A stretch of DNA of 64,000 nt, taken from the NCBI GenBank assembly GCA_046299415.1, contig JBKBII010000009.1, positions 77,213 to 141,212 of the forward strand, read 5' to 3'. Shown here one piece after another: positions 27,140 to 35,803 of this stretch. Positions within the stretch are counted from its first letter, which is position 1. Each line of letters begins with the position of its first letter. This DNA is from JBKBII01 sp046299415 (lineage in GTDB: Bacteria; Pseudomonadota; Gammaproteobacteria; Ectothiorhodospirales; Ectothiorhodospiraceae). The notes beneath the pieces were generated by a model, which saw only the letters and a list, made by a program, of their open reading frames with translations, was not told where the DNA came from and did no database searches. Position numbers and translations under genes: made by a program.

Positions 27140-27444
27140 GCCGGAGCCTCGTGCGGTTTATTCAATCGGTCAGTGTTGCGAAGGTCGGGTGCCGTGTGCA
27201 AGAGGGTCGGCGCCGGAGGTTGACGAGGATCTTGTTACGCGGCCTGGACATTGAGGTTCGCTTGGGGTTTCGTGAAAAGCTTCGCGATGTGTCGACGCGT
27301 TGCCGGTGCTGCTGCGATTCTTTTGTCGTGGCTTGCGCCGATTTGTCTAGATGTACCGCGCGGTAGTCGATCGCTCGCCAATCGTGAACGATGTGATGAC
27401 GAGATGAGTCGTCGCGATAAAGCTATGGACTTGGAGACGGTTTG
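27140..27444. other. Intergenic between divergent genes
   Basis: 305 bases that must hold the divergent promoters of gloA and the channel gene. I could not pick out convincing -35/-10 pairs. Confidence 0.4.
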
Positions 27445-28902
27445 ATGAGAACGAAGAAGGATCGAGACAGTGGGCAGCTGGAGGCCGGATGGCGGATTGA
27501 ATCGTCGTTGTTCGCGACGATGCGTGGGCTTGATGGCCATCGTGTCGTCCTCGACCGACCCGCCCCGGGCCAGCGATTGAGCCTGCAGGCGTGGCGATCT
27601 CGATCTTCGGATTCGTGGGTGAGGGCGGTTCTGGATCGTTGCACGGACGTGTATGGAAAACGAGGACGCGAGCGCAGAGCGTGTGACGTGTTGGCGCGGT
27701 GGCACGGCGGCCGAAGCCATTGGTTGAGTCGGCTGTTGGTTGTGATCTGGCTGGTTGCGCTGCCGGCTTGGGCGCAGGCGCAAGCCAACAACGAAGCGAC
27801 CGATTTCGATCAGGCGTCGCAGCCTCGCACAGTGCTCGAGGCGCCGCTTTCGAATGCTCAACCTGCAGCCGATAACATGCCTGTCTGGCGCGTTGGAACT
27901 CGCGCCGTCCCGCCTTTTGTGCGTCCCATCGACCTTAATACCTCTCCGCCTTGGGCTGAGCAGGCGCTCGAAGGCCTCGTGATCGATTTATGGCGCGCCA
28001 TTGCAACTGAACTGGGCGTCGAGGGGCGTTTCGAGGAAGCCAGCATCGCTGAGTTGATCGACGGCGTGGCGAATGATCGTTTCGATATCGCGGCCGCGGC
28101 TTTGACGGTGACAGCAGCACGAGCCGAGCAGGTTGAATTTACCCATCCGTTCTACACGACGGGCTCGGCGATCGTGGTGCCGAGTCGCAGTGAGGGTGCG
28201 TTGCGAGCGTGGTTTAATTTGATTTCCGGCCCGTTTTTGTCGGTGATCGCGGCGTTGGGTGGTTTGCTTTTGGCCGTGGGTTTTGCCCTGTGGCTGTTTG
28301 AGCGCCGGGGTAATCAAGAGCAATTCGGCGGCACAGCCGCTCAGGGGATCGGCTCGGGATTCTGGTGGGCGGCGGTGACGATGACGACAGTGGGTTATGG
28401 CGACAAGGCGCCTACGACGCTGGGTGGTCGTGTGGTGGCGCTGGTGTGGATGTTTGCCGCGCTGTTGCTGGTTTCGACGTTTACGGCGGCGATTGCGATG
28501 AGCTTGACAGTCGGTTCGCTGGAGCGTGGTATCGAGTCATTGTCGGATCTCGAGGGTCAGAAGGTCGCGACGATTGCAGGCTCGAGTACCGAAGCGTGGT
28601 TGATCGATCGCGGACTGGTCGTCGATTCACAGTTGACCATTGCGGCGGCCCTCGCCGCTGTGGTCGAGGGCCGCGCGGCGGCTGCCGCGCACGATGCGCC
28701 GCTGATGCGCTTTGCCGTGCGTGAGTCTCACGCCGGTGAACTAAGCGTGTTGCCGGGTGAGTTTTTGCGTCAGGACTACGCGTTTGCGTTGCCGCTCGGT
28801 TCGCCGGATCGAGGGCGAATCAACCAAGCCATTTTGAGTCACATCGAATCAGAGGCTTGGGCACGATCACTGCGTCGCTGGATCGGTGTCGATGAGGGGT
28901 AG
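27445..28902 (+). CDS. Glutamate-receptor-like (GluR0-type) ligand-gated potassium channel
   Basis: 485-residue membrane protein with the two-lobed periplasmic-binding domain of amino-acid receptors split by an ion-channel core. A signal segment (SRLLVVIWLVALPAWAQAQA, about residues 95-115) precedes lobe 1 (VGTRAVPPFVRPI, ALTVTAARAEQVEFTHPFY). Then come TM1 (FLSVIAALGGLLLAVGFALWLF), a pore loop with the K+ selectivity filter TTVGYGDKAP at about 313-322, TM2, and lobe 2 (SDLEGQKVATIAGSSTEAWL). This is the architecture of cyanobacterial GluR0. ATG 27445 has GGAG eight bases upstream; the long basic N-terminal extension before the signal is odd, and a later GTG/TTG start is possible. The ligand is not predictable. 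Confidence 0.88.
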   Translation: MRTKKDRDSGQLEAGWRIESSLFATMRGLDGHRVVLDRPAPGQRLSLQAWRSRSSDSWVRAVLDRCTDVYGKRGRERRACDVLARWHGGRSHWLSRLLVVIWLVALPAWAQAQANNEATDFDQASQPRTVLEAPLSNAQPAADNMPVWRVGTRAVPPFVRPIDLNTSPPWAEQALEGLVIDLWRAIATELGVEGRFEEASIAELIDGVANDRFDIAAAALTVTAARAEQVEFTHPFYTTGSAIVVPSRSEGALRAWFNLISGPFLSVIAALGGLLLAVGFALWLFERRGNQEQFGGTAAQGIGSGFWWAAVTMTTVGYGDKAPTTLGGRVVALVWMFAALLLVSTFTAAIAMSLTVGSLERGIESLSDLEGQKVATIAGSSTEAWLIDRGLVVDSQLTIAAALAAVVEGRAAAAAHDAPLMRFAVRESHAGELSVLPGEFLRQDYAFALPLGSPDRGRINQAILSHIESEAWARSLRRWIGVDEG

Positions 28903-29284
28903 GGCAAGGACGGTGAAAAAGTGCGTTTGGTGCGCCGCTGTGTGCTCGGTTTTGGATGTTTCGCACTGATGCACTGATCCGAACACTAGCCGCTAGTCTC
29001 AGGCTCGCTTATCCCGAGCCGAGTATCCTTGGCCGTGCGTGCCGACGGTGTCTCATGTGCCGCACATGCGAAGACGTCCTAAGCGCTTGCCGATTCGGTG
29101 CGTCGCCCTGCGCGCGGGGCGATATCAAGACGATCGTCGATGAAAAGAAGATATCGAGTGCAGGGGCTGTCGTGTCGACCGTTCTCGATGCGGTGGATGG
29201 TGTCACCGTTCAGGCAGGACGACTCGGCGAATGTGATGATGATTGATCAGCGGCGACGCGTTCGTCGGGACCGAGGGGGCAGTC
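28903..29284. other. Intergenic upstream of the protease-ligase operon
   Basis: 382 bases, probably containing the promoter for the three genes that follow. A CTAG-CCG-CTAG dyad lies near 28986-28996. A plus-strand frame (28956-29246) has no family likeness and is not called. Confidence 0.4.
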
Positions 29285-32200
29285 ATGGAGCAGCAAGCGT
29301 TTCCGCGCGAGGGTGCGGCGAACCGGAGATCATGGCGGCGGTTTCGTTCCGGGCCGTTGCCCATCGTCGGGCTGTGTTTGTTGGCCCTGAGCCTCGCGGG
29401 ATTGACCGCTTGCGGTGGCGGTGGCGGGGACACGGCGGCGCCGCCGCCCGAGCCCCAGCCGCAACCCGAGCCCCTGCCGCAACCCGAGCCTCAGCCTGAT
29501 CCCCGTCCCGGGACGATCAGCGGTGAGTTGGCGGTGCAGGCGCTGAATCGGGTGGACCTTGACACGAACGACCCCGATGCGCCGGCCGTGCGCAACAATT
29601 CGTCCGCGAACGCTCAACCACTCGACGCGCCGTCGATCGTTGGTGGACACCTGGCGGCGCCCGGATCGCGTGATTCGCGGTTTGGGGCGGATGGTGATCC
29701 GATCGACGCCTTTCGTGTCGAGCTAACGGCCAATCAGCGGGTGCGACTCGAATTCGACGCCACGTCGAGTCGGGATTTTGATCTGTTTCTCGCCGACGCT
29801 GCGGGACGTGTCATCGAGTTATCGGATTCCGGGGACTCGCCCGTCGAAGAGATCATCGTGCCTCAGAGTGGCTCGTTTTTCATCGTCGCGGCGGCATTTT
29901 CGGGTTCGGGGAATTACCGCCTGACCGTGGGCACTGGCGGTGTTGGAGCGACCGGTGATGCGCAACGGTCGAGTGATTCCGACGGCGACGATCGCTCCGC
30001 CACCGACGCGATGGGTATCAGTCAGCATGGATCGGGATACCGTGTCGATGGCGGTTCGGTCTCGCTGACGGACGGTGGCGCGGCGTCGACATTCGGTCAG
30101 GTCATCCCTGGGGCGTTCATCGTGCGGCCTGCGATAGCAGAGCCCCTTCCGGCTGCTATGCACGCCGATCCGTCTGCGGTGGGTTCGTCAGCGCAGAGTG
30201 ATGGCGGCGTGAACGATGGTGGATTAAAAAATCCACAGCGGGTATCACAGGCCGCGGCCGTGGTCGCGAGTCAGATGTTGGCGATGGGCTTTGAAGCGGC
30301 GAGTGCGAGTGCTCGTGAGGCTGCAGTCCTGGCTAGATCCAATGTGGCGAGTGACTCTGGCAGGCCCGGTTCGGCGTCAGCGTGGCGATCCGCCGATCAC
30401 GCCAACTTATCGTCTTTCGCGGTCGAGCAGCGCTGGGTGCTGCCCGCCGATCGCAGGGCACAGGCGCTGAGTGTGTTGGGGCTCGAACTGACGTCGATCG
30501 GTGAGCGCATCGGGACGGACGCGGGTTTGTGGTTCGATGAGTTTTGGCAAGCGCGCCAGATCGCGAAGCGCTTGATGGGGCTGCCGGCGATCGCTGCCGT
30601 GACGCCCGATGTCATGCTGCAAACGCTGGCCACCAACGATCCGTTGCGTCAGTTTCAGTGGGCGCATGACCGAATGGCGGTGAGCGAGGCGTGGACGGTG
30701 ACCCGCGGTGGGCGTTCCGGCCGGCCGGTGATCGTCGCGGTGGTCGATACGGGGGTTTTTCTCGCTCACGAAGACTTGCAGGGCCGATTGACACCGGGTT
30801 TCGACTTTGTTTCGGATGTCGTGCGCGCACGCGACGGTGACGGAATCGATCCCGATCCGGATGATCCGGGCGATAGCCCACGTCGCGGCGAAAGCAGTTG
30901 GCATGGAACCCACGTGGCCGGCATTGTCGCGGCCAACGCCAACAACGGCCGTGGCGTTGCAGGCATTGCTCCCGAGGTACTGGTGATGCCTCTGCGAGCG
31001 CTGGGCGCCGGCGGCGGGAGTTTGTTCGATGTGCTGCAGGCGATCCGATTCGCTGCGGGGTTGCCCAACGATTCCGGCCAGTTGCCGCAACAAATCGCCG
31101 ACGTGGTCAATTTGAGCCTCGGTGGCGGTGTGGCTGATCCGGTCTCGGCAGCGCTGTTTCGTGACCTTGCCGCGCGCAACGTACTGGTCGTTGCCGCCGC
31201 GGGTAATTTCGCTCGCAGTCCAGTCGAATTTCCTGCTGCCTATGATGACGTTTTTGCAGTGGGTGCGTCCGATGCGCTGGGTGGCCGCGCGCCCTACTCG
31301 AACTTTGGTTCACAACTCGATTTGGTCGCACCCGGTGGCGATCTTCGGCAAACGGTCAACGGCGCACCGGGGGGGGTCGTGAGCACGTTGGTCGATGACC
31401 GTTCTGGCGAACGACGCAGTGACTATGCCTGGTATCAGGGGACGTCGATGGCCGCTCCGGCATTCGCCGCCGTGCTCGCCCTTGGCCGCTCGATCAAGGG
31501 CGATTTGAGTCCGGCAGAAGTTCGCGCCCTGTTGGCAAGCGGCGCATTTACCAACTCCAGTCGGCGCAGCGATGAACTGGGTTTTGGCGAACTGGATGCG
31601 TTGCAAGGGGTCACGTCGGTGCTCGCGCTTGCGCGTGGTGAGCCGCTGCCGAATCGCTTGAGCGTGTCGTCGACCGTCATCGATTTTGGTTCTACGGAGG
31701 TGGTGCGTACGTTGATCGTGCGTAACCCGGGCGCGATCGGGCGCGCGAACGTGAGCATCGAGCCGGCGGTGCCTTGGTTGAGCGTGAGGCCGCTGAGTCT
31801 CGATGACCTCGGGAGGGGTGAGTACGAATTGCGCGTCGATCGCAGTCAGATCTCCGCCGGAGATCGTGTTGCAACGCAGGTGTTGGCGTCTCAACCGGGT
31901 ACCGAGCCCGCGGTCGTGCGGGTGTTGGCTGAACGCGCCAACACAACGTTGCGCGACAGCGTCGGGCGAGCCTACGTGCTGTTGGTCGATAGCCATGATG
32001 AAATCGTCGATCAGGCCGTGGTGTCGACGTTCCAGCAGAACCGTGGCCGGTTTGAGTTTTCGAACGTCCCGCCTGGACGCTATCGCCTCGTTGCCGGTAC
32101 CGATATGAATGGCGATTTTTTTATCTGTGACCCATTCGAGGCCTGTGGGGCGTATCCGACGGGTTCGTTGCCAGAGTCTTTCACCGTCGATGGAGATCGG

Positions 32201-32386
32201 TCGGACTTGGATTTCTCGGTCGGTTTCGACGTTTCCGGCGCGCTGAATTCGTCTATGGTTGATGTCGATGCAGAGCCCGGCCGCCGCTCGCTGGCCCGAC
32301 CGAGGGTTGGTCAGGAGCAACCGCGTCGTCTCGATGACGCGGGAGATCGCTCGCGGGCCTTGTGGCCGGGGATCGCTTTGGAATGA
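29285..32386 (+). CDS. Subtilisin-like (S8) serine protease, lipoprotein
   Basis: Secreted peptidase of 1033 residues. The lipobox LAGLTAC with Cys43, followed by a Gly run, marks it as a lipoprotein. A Pro/Glu/Gln-repeat linker (PQPEP units) follows. Next is a pre-peptidase C-terminal-like beta domain at about 110-210 (DAFRVELTANQRVRLEFDA, FDLFLADAAGRVIEL), then a propeptide-like region. The S8 domain has the triad Asp488 (VAVVDTGV), His540 (SSWHGTHVAGI) and Ser721 (YQGTSMAAPAF). The C-terminal part has beta-sandwich repeats (LIVRNPGAIGRANVSI; FSNVPPGRYRLVAG). GAGGGGGC precedes ATG 29285, which decides the start. Its TGA overlaps the next gene's ATG, implying translational coupling to the GNAT-C39 protein. 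It presumably acts at the cell envelope. Confidence 0.93.
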   Translation: MEQQAFPREGAANRRSWRRFRSGPLPIVGLCLLALSLAGLTACGGGGGDTAAPPPEPQPQPEPLPQPEPQPDPRPGTISGELAVQALNRVDLDTNDPDAPAVRNNSSANAQPLDAPSIVGGHLAAPGSRDSRFGADGDPIDAFRVELTANQRVRLEFDATSSRDFDLFLADAAGRVIELSDSGDSPVEEIIVPQSGSFFIVAAAFSGSGNYRLTVGTGGVGATGDAQRSSDSDGDDRSATDAMGISQHGSGYRVDGGSVSLTDGGAASTFGQVIPGAFIVRPAIAEPLPAAMHADPSAVGSSAQSDGGVNDGGLKNPQRVSQAAAVVASQMLAMGFEAASASAREAAVLARSNVASDSGRPGSASAWRSADHANLSSFAVEQRWVLPADRRAQALSVLGLELTSIGERIGTDAGLWFDEFWQARQIAKRLMGLPAIAAVTPDVMLQTLATNDPLRQFQWAHDRMAVSEAWTVTRGGRSGRPVIVAVVDTGVFLAHEDLQGRLTPGFDFVSDVVRARDGDGIDPDPDDPGDSPRRGESSWHGTHVAGIVAANANNGRGVAGIAPEVLVMPLRALGAGGGSLFDVLQAIRFAAGLPNDSGQLPQQIADVVNLSLGGGVADPVSAALFRDLAARNVLVVAAAGNFARSPVEFPAAYDDVFAVGASDALGGRAPYSNFGSQLDLVAPGGDLRQTVNGAPGGVVSTLVDDRSGERRSDYAWYQGTSMAAPAFAAVLALGRSIKGDLSPAEVRALLASGAFTNSSRRSDELGFGELDALQGVTSVLALARGEPLPNRLSVSSTVIDFGSTEVVRTLIVRNPGAIGRANVSIEPAVPWLSVRPLSLDDLGRGEYELRVDRSQISAGDRVATQVLASQPGTEPAVVRVLAERANTTLRDSVGRAYVLLVDSHDEIVDQAVVSTFQQNRGRFEFSNVPPGRYRLVAGTDMNGDFFICDPFEACGAYPTGSLPESFTVDGDRSDLDFSVGFDVSGALNSSMVDVDAEPGRRSLARPRVGQEQPRRLDDAGDRSRALWPGIALE

Positions 32387-33963
32387 GTCCCACTGCAGGT
32401 GAGGGCGTTACTGAGTGTTTGCCAACTGATGGACGCGGCATGACGCCGGTGGCGCTCTCTGAAGAATCGTTTGGGTCGTATCGCTTGCGTCGCGCTGATG
32501 GGCGCGATGCCGTTCATTTAGCGGCTTTCGAGCGCGAGGTGTTCGAGTCGGATCGAATCAGCCTGCGTCAGTTTCGCTACTTGTTGACGCGCGCACACGC
32601 CGAGACTTGGATGGCGGAATCGTGCGATGTTGCGACTGCGATGACGCCTGATGTTGCTTTCCGGGTGACCCAAACCCCGATGGGCTCGTCGGAGTCGGGC
32701 AAAGTCGTGTCAGGCGCGCTAGCGTCGATCGATAGGCTCGCCGGTTATGTGACGGTGCTGTTTTCGCGCGGTACTGCAATGGCACGCCTGTATTCGATTG
32801 CGGTGGCGCCGCAGGCGCGTGGCAGCGGTTTGTCGGCGGCGCTGGTGGCGGTGGCTGAACGGGCGGCTTTGGCGCATGAGTCGGTCGTGTTGCGGCTTGA
32901 GATTCGCCCCGACAACGTCGCCAGCCAACGTTTGTTCAAGCGTTTGGGTTATCGCGAGTTCGGTCGCTACGTTGACTTTTACGAGGACCACAGTGACGCT
33001 CTGCGTCTTGAGCGGCGCTTGGTGCCGGCCCGACCGTATCGTCGTCGCTGCGGGCAGCCTTTGGATACGAGTGCGCCCCTTGAAGCAGACAGTCATCATC
33101 CCGACGACGCTGATCGTGATCGCGAGCAAGGGGCGCGCCGGGGCGGCACCAAGGGCCAGACACAGGGCGGTGCCAACGATGAAGGTTCGGGTGCCGCGAG
33201 CGTCGATCGGCGGCGCATGGGGCGTGACATCGCCTTCTACGCACAGACGCTTGATTTCACCTGTGGGCCAGCGAGTTTGATGATGGCGATGCATGCGCTG
33301 GGCGCGGATGTAACGTTTGATCGGCGACTCGAGCTGCGGGTTTGGCGTGAGGCGACAACGATTTTCATGACGTCGGGACTCGGGGGCTGTGGACCCTATG
33401 GTTTGGCGTTGGCGGCGTTGCGCCGCGGTTTTGATGTGCGATTGCGCCTGCGTGACGATCACATCGCGTTTTTCGATTCGGTGCGATCGGCGGAGAAAAA
33501 AGAAGTCATTCGCCTTGTGCAAGAGGATATGCGGGCTGAGCTCGAGGCCGCAGGGGTGCCGATCTTGTTCGAGCGTTTGACGGCGCAAGAACTGGCCAAT
33601 GAGGTGGCGGATGGCGCAGTGCCGGTTGTGTTGATCTCGAGCGCGCGAATATATGGCGAGCGCTTTCCCCATTGGGTGGTCGTCACCGACGTCGATGATC
33701 ACTTCATCTACGTCCACGATCCGTTTGTCGATCGCGACGAAGGCGAAACAGAAACCGATTGCATGCATTTGCCGATTGCGCGGCGGGAATTCGATCGAAT
33801 GCTGCGTTACGGACGCGCCGGATTGCAGGCTGCTGTGTTGTTGCGTGTCGGAGCGGGTGCGGGGCAAGGTTTTGAGTGGGGCGGCGATGGCGAAGTCGGG
33901 CGCGACGCCAAAAGCCAGGGCGAAGTCGGTGAGGCCGGGACCTTTCGGAGCGCGATTCAATGA
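32383..33963 (+). CDS. GNAT acetyltransferase fused to a C39-like cysteine peptidase
   Basis: A 526-residue two-domain protein. Residues 30-210 form a RimI-like GNAT domain (LYSIAVAPQARGSGLSAALV acetyl-CoA loop, LRLEIRPDNVASQRLFKRLG). After a charged disordered linker (about 215-275), residues 280-500 resemble papain-like C39 peptidases with Cys294 in LDFTCGPASLMMAM, His430 in FPHWVVVTDV and Asp446 in YVHDPF, an intact triad. The start ATG 32383 overlaps the upstream stop (ATGA), and the stop overlaps the next ATG in the same way. Such GNAT-C39 proteins are known next to RimK-like ATP-grasp genes and have been predicted to process or modify peptides, but no substrate is known. There is no membrane segment, so it is probably cytoplasmic. 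Confidence 0.88.
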   Translation: MSPTAGEGVTECLPTDGRGMTPVALSEESFGSYRLRRADGRDAVHLAAFEREVFESDRISLRQFRYLLTRAHAETWMAESCDVATAMTPDVAFRVTQTPMGSSESGKVVSGALASIDRLAGYVTVLFSRGTAMARLYSIAVAPQARGSGLSAALVAVAERAALAHESVVLRLEIRPDNVASQRLFKRLGYREFGRYVDFYEDHSDALRLERRLVPARPYRRRCGQPLDTSAPLEADSHHPDDADRDREQGARRGGTKGQTQGGANDEGSGAASVDRRRMGRDIAFYAQTLDFTCGPASLMMAMHALGADVTFDRRLELRVWREATTIFMTSGLGGCGPYGLALAALRRGFDVRLRLRDDHIAFFDSVRSAEKKEVIRLVQEDMRAELEAAGVPILFERLTAQELANEVADGAVPVVLISSARIYGERFPHWVVVTDVDDHFIYVHDPFVDRDEGETETDCMHLPIARREFDRMLRYGRAGLQAAVLLRVGAGAGQGFEWGGDGEVGRDAKSQGEVGEAGTFRSAIQ

Positions 33964-35579
33964 GTGCGCAATTGTTGCTGGTTGAGCGTGCGGCTGATTG
34001 GCCGGCGCATTGGCAGGAGCGTTTGCCAGCGTTGCGTGTGGTCGGGATCGCAGATTATCTGCGAGGACGACGTCTCGATGGCAATGAGCCCNNNNNNNNN
34101 NNNNNNNNNNNNNNNNNNNNNNNNNNNNNNNNNNNNNNNNNNNNNNNNNNNNNNNNNNNNNNNNNNNNNNNNNNNNNNNNNNNNNNNNNNGAGTCGGTGT
34201 TGTACGACTCAGCGACGCGCGTGATCAACCTTTGCCGCAGCCAACGGTATTTATCTGCGGGATATTACGGATCACTTTTGGCCGAAGCGCGTGGGCAGCG
34301 CATCGTGCCGACGGTGCGAAGCTTGCAGGATCTATCACGGCGGGCGTTGTACACGCTCGATATCGAAGATGTGTCGCGCAAGGTGGCGCGCGTACTGAGC
34401 CGCAGACGCGACGACCTGCAGCCGACTGCATTCGAACTGACGGTGTTCTTTGGCCAGTGTTCGTCGCGCGAAATGCAGGAAATTGCGCAGCAGGTGTTTG
34501 CGTTGTTTCCGGCGCCGCTGATCCGCATTGAATTCAGGCTGCAAGGGGGTTGGCAGATCGCTGCGATCCGCCCGCTGGGGCTGGCTAATTTGCGAGACGA
34601 TCAGCACGAGGCGTTTTTGGCGGCGCTCGAGGGCTACGTCACGGCGCCGTGGCGGCGTCGGCGGGCGCCGCGAGCGCATCGCTACGATGTCGCTTTGTTG
34701 CACGATGCGAACGAGGCGCTGACGCCTTCGAATCCCAGCGCGTTGAAGCGCTTCATACGTGCGGGACGTAAATTCGGCCTCGATGTCGAGCCGATCGGTG
34801 CGCGCGATTTCGGTCGTCTGGCCGAGTTTGATGCGCTATTCATCCGCGAAACTACTGCGATCGATCATCACACGTATCGCTTTGCACGGAAGGCCGAGGC
34901 GGAAGGGATGGTTGTGATCGACGATCCCGATTCTATCCTGCGCTGTACGAACAAGATTTATCTGGCTGAACGCTTGGCTGCGCATCGAGTGGCGACGCCG
35001 AAAACACGAGTACTGACGGCCGATAACCTGCTAAGTGCCGAGGAGGAAATCGGCTATCCGGTGGTGTTGAAAATTCCTGACGGTAGCTTTTCGCGCGGGG
35101 TGTTCAAGGCGGAGAATCGCGATGAGCTCGAGAGCATCGCCAAGCGGTTACTTAAGGAGTCCGATCTGATCCTGGCGCAGGAGTTCTTGTATACGCCGTT
35201 CGATTGGCGAGTTGGGGTGCTGGACCGGCGGCCGCTCTACGTTTCTCAGTACTTCATGTCGCGTAAGCACTGGCAGATCGTTAACCATGAAGTCAAGGGC
35301 AGCCCGCGTCAGGGTGGCTTTCAGACGCTTGCCGTGGATGAGGCGCCGCGAGCGGTGATTCAGACGGCGTTGAAGGCCGCGAATCTGGTCGGCGATGGGC
35401 TTTATGGGGTCGACTTGAAGCAGACCGAGCGAGGGGTGTTTATCATTGAGGTGAACGACAACCCGAATCTGGACGCCGGCGTGGAAGATAAAGTGCTCGG
35501 CGATGCGTTGTACGAGCGTGTGATGCAGGATTTCTTGCGTCGCATTGAGGCACTGAAACGCCCGCTGCGCCTGAGATGA
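33960..35579 (+). CDS. RimK-like ATP-grasp ligase with RLAN-type N-terminal domain
   Basis: ATP-dependent carboxylate-amine/thiol ligase of about 539 residues, 33 of them hidden by undetermined bases. The N-terminal half (SAQLLLVERAADWPAHW, then DSATRVINLCRSQRYLSAGYYGSLLAEARGQ) matches the RimK-like ATP-grasp N-terminal (RLAN) domain. From about residue 235 come a RimK-like pre-ATP-grasp (YDVALLHDANEA), the ATP lobe (GYPVVLKIPDGSFSRGVFK) and the metal-binding segment with GVDLKQTERGVFIIEVNDNPNLD. By analogy with RimK it would add an amino acid to a protein or peptide. It is coupled to the GNAT-C39 gene by an ATGA overlap. The acceptor is unknown. Confidence 0.9.
   Translation: MSAQLLLVERAADWPAHWQERLPALRVVGIADYLRGRRLDGNEPXXXXXXXXXXXXXXXXXXXXXXXXXXXXXXXXXESVLYDSATRVINLCRSQRYLSAGYYGSLLAEARGQRIVPTVRSLQDLSRRALYTLDIEDVSRKVARVLSRRRDDLQPTAFELTVFFGQCSSREMQEIAQQVFALFPAPLIRIEFRLQGGWQIAAIRPLGLANLRDDQHEAFLAALEGYVTAPWRRRRAPRAHRYDVALLHDANEALTPSNPSALKRFIRAGRKFGLDVEPIGARDFGRLAEFDALFIRETTAIDHHTYRFARKAEAEGMVVIDDPDSILRCTNKIYLAERLAAHRVATPKTRVLTADNLLSAEEEIGYPVVLKIPDGSFSRGVFKAENRDELESIAKRLLKESDLILAQEFLYTPFDWRVGVLDRRPLYVSQYFMSRKHWQIVNHEVKGSPRQGGFQTLAVDEAPRAVIQTALKAANLVGDGLYGVDLKQTERGVFIIEVNDNPNLDAGVEDKVLGDALYERVMQDFLRRIEALKRPLRLR
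34092..34190. other. Assembly gap (99 N)
   Basis: 99 undetermined bases inside the ATP-grasp gene. Its length is a multiple of three and the frame continues on both sides, so the gene is probably intact. Confidence 0.98.
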
Positions 35580-35803
35580 GATTTGAAGCGCAGCGTCGGG
35601 GACGCGAGGTTCGGCGCGGTCGTTCTTGGTGGTCCATTGGGTGCGCGTGACGCGAGAAGCTTTTCGCTCGCGTGTCGGACCTTCTCAGTCCGTTCCCGAT
35701 CGAGGCGCGATGTTTAACGCCTGGCTGTCACAACGACCATGGGTTGGCGGTAGAAAGCCAAGTTGTTCAATGTGGGGTGACGGCAAGCGGGAGGCGTGCC
35801 GAC

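Noticed and set aside
28956..29246. 96-residue plus frame with several cysteines
   Set aside because: No family, no ribosome binding site, and it overlaps the likely promoter of the protease operon.
31310..32320. 336-residue minus frame
   Set aside because: Antisense of the subtilisin-like protease.
32719..33960. 413-residue minus frame
   Set aside because: Antisense of the GNAT-C39 gene; His/Arg/Gln-rich composition typical of shadows.
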